From: Bdellovibrio sp.
GTDB taxonomy: Bacteria; Bdellovibrionota; Bdellovibrionia; Bdellovibrionales; UBA1609
Assembly (NCBI GenBank): GCA_003694355.1
Contig: RFKI01000182.1
Span: 1-5,238, forward strand
Direction of reading: 5' to 3'
DNA: 5,238 nucleotides
The notes beneath the pieces were generated by a model. It saw only the letters and a list, made by a program, of their open reading frames with translations. It was not told the DNA's origin and searched no databases. Position numbers and translations under genes: made by a program. Positions 1-4,557 of this stretch are shown here, in pieces. Numbering within the stretch: the stretch's first letter is position 1; each line of letters opens with the position of its first letter.

Positions 1-72
1 GGTAATAAAGGGTAAAAGTTGGTTTTTGTTTTATTCTGATTTTTTCAGGACAATCGTCGATCTATTTTATTT

Positions 73-102
73 TTAACTTAACATATCATCGTTCAATATA
101 GT
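73..102 (+). promoter_or_regulatory. Candidate sigma70-type promoter for the lipoprotein/barrel operon
   Basis: TTAACT at 73-78 matches 4 of 6 bases of TTGACA. TATAGT at 97-102 matches 5 of 6 bases of TATAAT. The spacer is 18 nt. This would start transcription near 109 and leave a leader of about 130 nt before the TTG start at 240. The surroundings are AT-rich, so chance matches are likely and the call is weak. Confidence 0.22.
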
Positions 103-179
103 TCGAATGATAGTGTCAAATTTTAATAAGGTTATTGAGTAGCTTCAGAGTTGTTACAAAGGTCTAGTTCTTTTTTTAA

Positions 180-194
180 GTCTTATTTTAAGAC
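180..194 (+). repeat. Perfect short inverted repeat (stem-loop) in the leader
   Basis: GTCTTA at 180-185 and TAAGAC at 189-194 form a perfect 6-bp stem around a TTT loop. A run of seven T precedes it at 171-177 and GTTTT follows it. The stem is AT-rich and weak. It could be a marginal terminator for an upstream transcript or a leader structure. It sits immediately before the ATG at 201, which argues against that codon being the natural start. Confidence 0.3.
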
Positions 195-228
195 GTTTTC
201 ATGACGATAAACAAGCTGGAGTTTTTAT

Positions 229-233
229 GGAGG
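229..233 (+). promoter_or_regulatory. Ribosome-binding site deciding a TTG start
   Basis: GGAGG at 229-233 lies 6 nt before the in-frame TTG at 240-242. This is near-ideal Shine-Dalgarno spacing. The ATG at 201 in the same frame has only T-rich, hairpin-forming sequence upstream and no purine-rich motif. This site therefore favours the TTG as the true start. Confidence 0.65.
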
Positions 234-239
234 AAAACT

Positions 240-1130
240 TTGCTTAGATCGATCTGGCTTTTTTTATTTGTAACTGCAGCCTCGTGTTCGAAGAAGATTG
301 GGGAGTTTTTTCCAGCCCCTAAAAGTACCAAGGACTCTTTGATTGTGATCACAGGAGACGGAAATCATAAGGCTGTGGTTCAGTACGATCTGGATGGAAA
401 TTTTATTAAAGTGATCACTCATTTTCGAGGACAAAATTATACTTTAAGAGGTCTGGCCGCCTTTGATTCGTCCAGTTTTATTCTTTCTACAGATTGGACT
501 GACACTTTATTTAAAATTAACTTATCAGGTGAGGTGAGCACTTTTTATGGGTCCAATCAGCTTTCAGGTGCCATCTATGATGTAGAAAGGGGCCCTGATA
601 ACAGATACTATGTGATTGAAAGTGATCGCATTGAAGTGTTTGATTCTGAGGGTAATCGCTTAAGTTCCACATTGATTAACACCACCATCGGAGCGTGTAC
701 ATTGAGTGGACCACGAGGGCTTGCTTTTAACTCACAAGGACAGCTTGTTGTCACAAACTACACTTCCGGCGAAATTCTAACCTATGATGTTTCAAGAGAT
801 ACAGCAAGTTGTGTCAGCGTGGTGTCTTTGGGGAATGGGCCTTATGGAATTGTGGCCCACTCCAATGGGAAGCTCTATATCGGCACCTTTACTGACGATC
901 AGGTTTATGAAACCGACGCCGACGGTTCTAATGCTGCAGCTATTTATGCCATTACAAATCCCACTTCTTTAGTGGAATTGCCAAATGGAAATTTGCTTGT
1001 AGCAGGTTCCACGGATGATACTGTTGTCCAAATTAAAACAGATGGGACGCAGGTCGGTACAGATCCCTTCATTGAAGATCCTTTATCTCTGAATATACAG
1101 GATATGCTAATTATTGAGGGGGAAGAGTGA
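240..1130 (+). CDS. Beta-propeller (NHL/SMP-30-like) lipoprotein
   Basis: Predicted 296-residue lipoprotein, probably tethered to the outer membrane. From the TTG start the N-terminus is a short lipoprotein signal (M-L-R-S, then a hydrophobic run) ending in T-A-A-S-C, which gives lipidated Cys16. Ser at +2 is not the Asp inner-membrane retention signal. The rest is beta-rich with about six repeats spaced 40-47 residues apart, at roughly 34-53, 68-97, 110-138, 157-183, 200-229 and 240-269. Each has a GPxGL/I-x(5-6)-G-x-L/Y-hydrophobic core ending near D-G, typical of NHL, SMP-30 or YVTN propellers. A closing strand lies near 275-293. Cys153 and Cys191 could form a disulfide. No catalytic set is evident, so a ligand- or protein-binding role is inferred. 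An ATG at 201 would add 13 residues but lacks a ribosome-binding site. The gene overlaps the next by 4 nt. Confidence 0.9.
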   Translation: MLRSIWLFLFVTAASCSKKIGEFFPAPKSTKDSLIVITGDGNHKAVVQYDLDGNFIKVITHFRGQNYTLRGLAAFDSSSFILSTDWTDTLFKINLSGEVSTFYGSNQLSGAIYDVERGPDNRYYVIESDRIEVFDSEGNRLSSTLINTTIGACTLSGPRGLAFNSQGQLVVTNYTSGEILTYDVSRDTASCVSVVSLGNGPYGIVAHSNGKLYIGTFTDDQVYETDADGSNAAAIYAITNPTSLVELPNGNLLVAGSTDDTVVQIKTDGTQVGTDPFIEDPLSLNIQDMLIIEGEE

Positions 1131-1801
1131 AGTTTTTAATTGGCCTTGTTATATTCCTTTTAGGACTTCCTGTTATGGCCCAATCAAAAGGGAGCTTTTT
1201 TGGCCAAGTGGTGGATGTGACTTTTGGTGATGATGCTCAATCTAAAAATTTTGGGGTGGGTTTTAATATGGCCTTGGGATATCCACAAGTGACCATTACT
1301 CGAACTTCTGGTGAGGAGTCTTTTTATAGTGGGATTTCTATTTTAGGAAAGGCTTTCTTTCCTTTTTATAACACTTCATCCGCTTCTATAGACGGCACGA
1401 TTGTTGGCAAATACATAGACCTTTCCAATAATGCCAATAACTCAACTCAAAAAGAGTTCAGCAATCAAATTGGGGGCGGGCTAGGCTTGCATTTTCGTTT
1501 GTTTCGTCTTTTTTTGGGGGCTGAGTACTATATGATGGCAGGACGTCATTATTGGGTGGGGGATATTTCAGATACTTTGGAGTATCGCTATAACCTTTTT
1601 GAATACTATGTGGGGTTTCATATTAATTTAACAAAGGCTCTTAGAGTGGCTTTCTCTTATGATATTGGAACGGGGAACATCCCCAAAAGCAAAACTCTTT
1701 TGAGTTCTGATTCCCAGTATGGGGAGCAAATTATTTGGCTTCATCTGATTTATGGAACAGGACAGACCCCTTCCCAGTTCTTTAGTAAAATTTTTAAGTA
1801 G
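1127..1801 (+). CDS. Small outer-membrane beta-barrel protein
   Basis: A 224-residue exported protein starting with GTG. Residues 1-18 form a Sec signal peptide (M-K, hydrophobic run, then L-P-V-M-A), with likely cleavage before Gln19. The mature part is rich in aromatic and Gly residues and shows alternating amphipathic segments: around 41-60, 66-81, 112-126, 127-139, 151-167, 170-181 and 199-211. This pattern fits an outer-membrane barrel of about eight strands. The C-terminus ends Phe-Lys after a short tail, not in the classic terminal Phe, so recognition by the barrel-assembly machinery may use the strand ending near Tyr209. The start overlaps the previous stop as GTGA, with GAGGGGG at 1116-1122 as ribosome-binding site. 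Translational coupling to the propeller lipoprotein is therefore likely. I cannot assign a substrate or a named family. Confidence 0.88.
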   Translation: MKFLIGLVIFLLGLPVMAQSKGSFFGQVVDVTFGDDAQSKNFGVGFNMALGYPQVTITRTSGEESFYSGISILGKAFFPFYNTSSASIDGTIVGKYIDLSNNANNSTQKEFSNQIGGGLGLHFRLFRLFLGAEYYMMAGRHYWVGDISDTLEYRYNLFEYYVGFHINLTKALRVAFSYDIGTGNIPKSKTLLSSDSQYGEQIIWLHLIYGTGQTPSQFFSKIFK

Positions 1802-1804
1802 ATG

Positions 1805-1825
1805 ACTGTTTAAGGCTTAGACAGT
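1805..1825 (+). repeat. Near-perfect palindrome just after the barrel gene
   Basis: ACTGTTTAA at 1805-1813 pairs with TTAGACAGT at 1817-1825 around a GGC loop. That gives nine pairs, one of them a T-G wobble when transcribed. A related copy, GCTTAACAGT at 1827-1836, could pair with the same left arm if one base bulges. There is no U-tract after it, so it is a poor intrinsic terminator. It could be an mRNA 3'-end stabiliser or a dimeric-repressor operator. Confidence 0.45.
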
Positions 1826-1859
1826 TGCTTAACAGTTTCCCGTCTTTAGGGAAGAGGTT

Positions 1860-1889
1860 TTGGCATAAAAGGCCTAAAATAAAAATAAT
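1860..1889 (+). promoter_or_regulatory. Candidate sigma70-type promoter for the second lipoprotein gene
   Basis: TTGGCA at 1860-1865 matches 5 of 6 bases of the -35 consensus. AATAAT at 1884-1889 matches 5 of 6 bases of the -10 consensus. The spacer is 18 nt. Transcription would start near 1896 and give a leader of about 48 nt containing the stem-loop that abuts the ribosome-binding site. The promoter overlaps the possible terminator arms in this region, so both calls are tentative. Confidence 0.38.
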
Positions 1890-1913
1890 GGCCTTTAGAG
1901 TGGCCTTTTCTTT
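1867..1913 (+). terminator. Possible intrinsic terminator after the lipoprotein/barrel pair
   Basis: AAAAGGCC at 1867-1874 can pair perfectly with GGCCTTTT at 1902-1909, or in seven pairs with GGCCTTT at 1890-1896 across a 15-nt AT-rich loop. A pyrimidine tract, TTTTCTTT, follows at 1906-1913. The loop is long and the two pairings exclude each other, so termination strength is uncertain. No better terminator is visible before the next gene. Confidence 0.35.
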
Positions 1914-1930
1914 GCCTTTTATAAAGGCAA
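1912..1930 (+). repeat. Perfect 8-bp stem-loop running into the Shine-Dalgarno
   Basis: TTGCCTTT at 1912-1919 and AAAGGCAA at 1923-1930 form a perfect 8-bp stem with a TAT loop. The last two bases of the stem are the first two of the AAGGAGG ribosome-binding site at 1929-1935. The start codon at 1944 follows 8 nt after that site. Folding would partly mask or crowd ribosome loading. The same left-arm sequence, GCCTTT, also occurs at 1903-1908 and could compete for the right arm. Confidence 0.5.
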
Positions 1931-1943
1931 GGAGGCTTTAGCC

Positions 1944-2576
1944 ATGACAAACTTTAAGAGAATAACCATTTTATTGTTTATGCTGATATTCGGAACAGTG
2001 GCTTGTTCGAAGAAGTCAAGAAAGAGAGCGCCCATTCGGGGGGCCTCACAAAACCGCGTATCTACAAATCCAAACTTAGGGCCGGGATTTGGCTTGCCAG
2101 GAGGAGGAACAAGCAATGTGTTTTCATCAGAGTGGCCGGGGCAGTTTATAAGTGATAACACTTTACAAACAGGTCTTTATGGTTATGTGGGTGTCAATGG
2201 AGCCGATGCCAATAGTTTGATTGGCTCTGTAACAGCGCCTGGTACGGGAGTGTTTTTTAAAGGGCGTGTGGCTGTTTCTGGAAGTCAGGTTTTTGGTGGT
2301 TTCATAGAGATAATGGTGTGGGACAGCATTGCTCTTTCTAATGGAGGATATGGTTTGGTTTTGCCAACACTGACAGTGAACAGCAGTGCCAGTACTATTT
2401 CCGGGAACCAATATCAAGTGGTGGCTCAAGATGATTTTGGTCAAGTGGTATTTCAAGGAAGTTTAAACAATGGGCAGATGTTTGTTGGAACAGCACATTA
2501 TCAAAACAGTGATGGTTCTCAAGGGACTTTAGGATCGTTTCAGATTCCGGCTTGTTCATTTTTTATTTGTCAGTAA
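1944..2576 (+). CDS. Lipoprotein of unknown function with a beta-rich domain
   Basis: A 210-residue lipoprotein I do not recognise. Residues 1-20 are a signal peptide (positively charged start, hydrophobic core) ending T-V-A-C, so Cys21 is the lipidated residue. Ser22 at +2 suggests outer-membrane sorting. A strongly basic stretch (about 23-32) follows, then a Gly/Pro/Asn-rich flexible linker (about 33-60). The rest, about 65-203, is Gly- and Val-rich with alternating hydrophobics, consistent with a compact beta-sandwich or barrel. Cys204 and Cys209 at the extreme C-terminus could form a disulfide loop. AAGGAGG at 1929-1935 is a strong ribosome-binding site that supports this ATG. The gene ends in tandem stops (TAA TAA) and follows a structured leader that may regulate it. 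Confidence 0.87.
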   Translation: MTNFKRITILLFMLIFGTVACSKKSRKRAPIRGASQNRVSTNPNLGPGFGLPGGGTSNVFSSEWPGQFISDNTLQTGLYGYVGVNGADANSLIGSVTAPGTGVFFKGRVAVSGSQVFGGFIEIMVWDSIALSNGGYGLVLPTLTVNSSASTISGNQYQVVAQDDFGQVVFQGSLNNGQMFVGTAHYQNSDGSQGTLGSFQIPACSFFICQ

Positions 2577-2621
2577 TAAAGGGATTGCCAATAAGTCCGA
2601 AACTTGATTTGATGATGAATC

Positions 2622-3734
2622 ATGTCAGTTTTGGACTTTCATTTTGACCCCAATCTTTTGGAAACTTTGGTGGGCGGTCGTTCGCCCTTAGAAATTCAGC
2701 GTTTGAACATTCAGGATCTAGATGCTGCTTATCATTTTATTAAGGCCTATGGTTTTGATTTAAAAAAAGACGCGGATAAAAATAAAGTCTGGCTCTATCA
2801 TCGGAGAGCTGTTACTTATTTGCAGGAAGAGCTTTTATTGCCAGATGAAAAGATTCCTGACACTCTTGTGGACCCCAAAAAATTAAAAGATATTGGCTTT
2901 TTGTTGATTTATGCCAGCACAAGAGGAAAAGAAAACACCTTTCAGAGATGGGCCTGTGCCATTTTAAAGGTCATGCATGTTTTAGTACATCTGGATAATG
3001 ATCTTTTCCAAAAATTTTCTTCCACTATTCAGGAGCAGATATTAAGGCCGATACAGGCACATATTTATGAGGACCCGGTTTCAGGGATTCGCCTGGGTAC
3101 GTCTCAAAGTAAAGAGGTGATCCCTTTAAAAAAATTTGAAATCAAACCTTTTAAACGATCAGATTCTTCAGTGACAAAGCTTTTGGCTAAAACAGATGCT
3201 GTAGCTTTTACTTTGCTAGATAAGTTGGGAGTCCGGTTTGTGACCAAAACCCTTTTTGATGTGTTTTGTGTTTTAAGGTATCTTGTTCGGGAAAATATTG
3301 TGAGCTTCCCACATAATATTTCCGACCAAAGCAACAACACCCTTTTTCCCATCAATATTTTTATGGAAGTCATGGAAAGTTTAATGAGTTACTCATCGGA
3401 AGTTTCTGCTGAAGAGGTGGATCAATTGCTTTGGGAGCGTCTTGAGAAGGAAAAAGATAAGGCTCACTACCGCAGAAAGGAAAATATTTTTACAAGTAAA
3501 AGTTATCGATTTATGAAGTTCATCTCGCGTCGTCTTGTTACAGTTCCTCTTGTTAAAGAAGGAGACAAAAAGGAGGAGATGAGTTTTTTCTATCCTTATG
3601 AGGTTCAGATCCTGGATTATCCCACTTATCTTCAAAATCTGCAGGGAGAAGCTTCTCATGAGGCCTATAAGAAAAGACAAAAGCAAAAGGCTCGGTTAAG
3701 AACTCTAGGACCCTCTAGCAGAGAACAGGTGTAA
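2622..3734 (+). CDS. Hypothetical protein with RelA/SpoT-like nucleotidyltransferase motifs
   Basis: A 370-residue cytoplasmic protein with no signal peptide or membrane segment. The N-terminal part (about 12-45: L-x-G-G-R-S, then a helix ending G-F-D-L) recalls the delta-proteobacterial TIGR04552/TIGR04562-type hypothetical families; this is from memory and not confirmed. Residues 88-145 look helical. The C-terminal half resembles a RelA/SpoT synthetase fold: K178-R-S-D-S-S183 and K186-L-L-x-K190, then D200-K-L-G-V-R205, an N-N-T-L segment (238-241), strands at 304-310 and 321-331 with E327-V-Q-I330, and A344-x-H346-x-x-Y349-K350. In RelA the equivalent motifs bind ATP and GTP and hold the catalytic Asp and Glu. 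Whether this protein makes (p)ppGpp or anything else is unknown. The start is constrained by in-frame TGA stops at 2610 and 2613 (ATG follows at 2622), and it lacks a clear Shine-Dalgarno. The acyltransferase gene starts 5 nt after its stop. Confidence 0.85.
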   Translation: MSVLDFHFDPNLLETLVGGRSPLEIQRLNIQDLDAAYHFIKAYGFDLKKDADKNKVWLYHRRAVTYLQEELLLPDEKIPDTLVDPKKLKDIGFLLIYASTRGKENTFQRWACAILKVMHVLVHLDNDLFQKFSSTIQEQILRPIQAHIYEDPVSGIRLGTSQSKEVIPLKKFEIKPFKRSDSSVTKLLAKTDAVAFTLLDKLGVRFVTKTLFDVFCVLRYLVRENIVSFPHNISDQSNNTLFPINIFMEVMESLMSYSSEVSAEEVDQLLWERLEKEKDKAHYRRKENIFTSKSYRFMKFISRRLVTVPLVKEGDKKEEMSFFYPYEVQILDYPTYLQNLQGEASHEAYKKRQKQKARLRTLGPSSREQV

Positions 3735-3739
3735 GCTGT

Positions 3740-4516
3740 ATGTCATTTTTATTGAAGCTTTTAAGCTACTTGAGAAGTGTGATGGCTTCTTTGTTCGCGG
3801 TGGCTTTCACTGGTTTTTATGGCTTTCTCTGTGCTTTTCTGGTGCGCCTTTTTCCATCTCGTGCTTTAGGAGACTTTTTCATACGTTCCTGGGCTAAGGT
3901 GATGTTGGCTTTTTTTGGTGTGCGATTGCGAGTTTATGGGTTGGAAAATTTGCCTCAGGAAGGGTGTGTGTTTGTTTTCAATCACACCAGTGAATTTGAC
4001 ATTCTGGCTTTTCATGCCGCCATTCCAAAGTCAGCTCGCTTTGGGGCCAAAATAGAATTGTTCAAGGTGCCTGCCTTAGGGGCTTCCATGCGTGCTTTGG
4101 GTGTCCTTCCTATTTCAAGAGGGGAGAAGGAAAAGGTTTTTCAGTTATATAAAGAGTCAGTGCCTCGCCTCCATCAGGGAGAAAGCTTTGTTCTTGCTGC
4201 CGAAGGAACCAGACAGCGGACCCATGGGGTAGGAGCTCGCTTTAAGGCAGGACCCTTTGTGTTTGCCATTCAGGCACAGGTGCCTCTTGTACCCGTTGTG
4301 TTTGTGGGAGCTCATGAGGTGTTGCCTAAGGGCAAGTGGTTACCTGCATGGGGTGTCTGGAGACCCTTGATTGATGTGTATATTTTAAAGCCCTTTGATA
4401 CTAAAGGCCTGTCTTTAGAAGAGCGAGAGGCTTTTCAGAAGAACACTCAAAAGGTGATGACGGCAGCCTATACAGAAGCCCGTAAAGAGTGGCTAAAGGG
4501 CCAGAAGAGTTTTTGA
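3740..4516 (+). CDS. plsC: 1-acyl-sn-glycerol-3-phosphate acyltransferase (PlsC/LPLAT family)
   Basis: A 258-residue membrane-associated acyltransferase, about the usual length for PlsC. It is predicted to transfer a fatty acyl group to the sn-2 position of lysophosphatidic acid, giving phosphatidic acid for phospholipid synthesis. Residues about 13-38 form a hydrophobic anchor. Motif I is N81-H-T-S-E-F-D87, the catalytic HX4D with His82 and Asp87. Motif II covers about 103-127 (K-I-E-L-F-K-V-P, then G-V-L-P-I-S-R-G), where the usual I-D-R is I-S-R. Motif III is E155-G-T-R158, preceded by Ala-Ala where most members have Phe-Pro. Motif IV is V181-P-L-V-P-V. The core catalytic and glycerol-phosphate-binding residues are present, so it should be active. 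The substrate could also be another lysophospholipid or an ornithine-lipid precursor. The start is 5 nt after the upstream stop with only a weak AGG at 3727-3729, suggesting translation coupled to the preceding gene. Confidence 0.93.
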   Translation: MSFLLKLLSYLRSVMASLFAVAFTGFYGFLCAFLVRLFPSRALGDFFIRSWAKVMLAFFGVRLRVYGLENLPQEGCVFVFNHTSEFDILAFHAAIPKSARFGAKIELFKVPALGASMRALGVLPISRGEKEKVFQLYKESVPRLHQGESFVLAAEGTRQRTHGVGARFKAGPFVFAIQAQVPLVPVVFVGAHEVLPKGKWLPAWGVWRPLIDVYILKPFDTKGLSLEEREAFQKNTQKVMTAAYTEARKEWLKGQKSF

Positions 4517-4557
4517 AGTTGTTAGACCGTTGTGTGGAGTTTTTGTAAAATACAGAT

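Larger units (their letters stand above)
1..200. other. AT-rich non-coding leader region
   Basis: No convincing gene is visible here on either strand. The only open stretch, plus-strand frame 2 ending at the TAA at 74-76, is about 24 codons, Phe-rich and unlike a protein terminus. Minus-strand reading from the ATGs opposite 82-89 stops within four codons. The region is rich in T-runs and short inverted repeats, and probably holds the promoter and 5' leader of the lipoprotein gene that follows. The end of an upstream gene outside the window cannot be excluded. Confidence 0.6.

Noticed and set aside
2..76. Open plus-strand frame ending at TAA 74-76, as a possible tail of an upstream gene
   Set aside because: It is only about 24 codons, dominated by Phe and T-runs, with no protein-like pattern. 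It could be a gene end but nothing supports it.
227..247. Six-codon mini-ORF (ATG GAG GAA AAC TTT GCT TAG) overlapping the TTG start
   Set aside because: It has no ribosome-binding site of its own. Its ATG and second codon are simply the GGAGG region of the real gene.
784..972. 62-codon plus-strand frame inside the propeller gene
   Set aside because: It lies wholly inside a well-supported gene in another frame, has a Met/Leu/Pro-rich composition and no ribosome-binding site.
1919..2456. Two minus-strand frames opposite the second lipoprotein
   Set aside because: They are shadows of the coding strand with no initiation signals, domains or plausible composition.
2870..3010. HD-type hydrolase domain in the N-terminal half of the RelA-like protein
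   Set aside because: The V-M-H-V-L-V-H-L-D segment has His and Asp residues but not the paired H...HD pattern of SpoT-type hydrolases.
3104..3686. Two minus-strand frames opposite the RelA-like protein gene
   Set aside because: They are antisense to a motif-rich, clearly coding plus-strand gene. Their Lys/Leu/Phe composition reflects the complement.
4519..4551. Possible promoter before the porin gene (TAAAAT at 4546-4551)
   Set aside because: The -10-like hexamer is good, but the nearest -35-like hexamer (TTGTTA at 4519-4524) is 21 nt away. Transcription would then begin at or inside the start codon.
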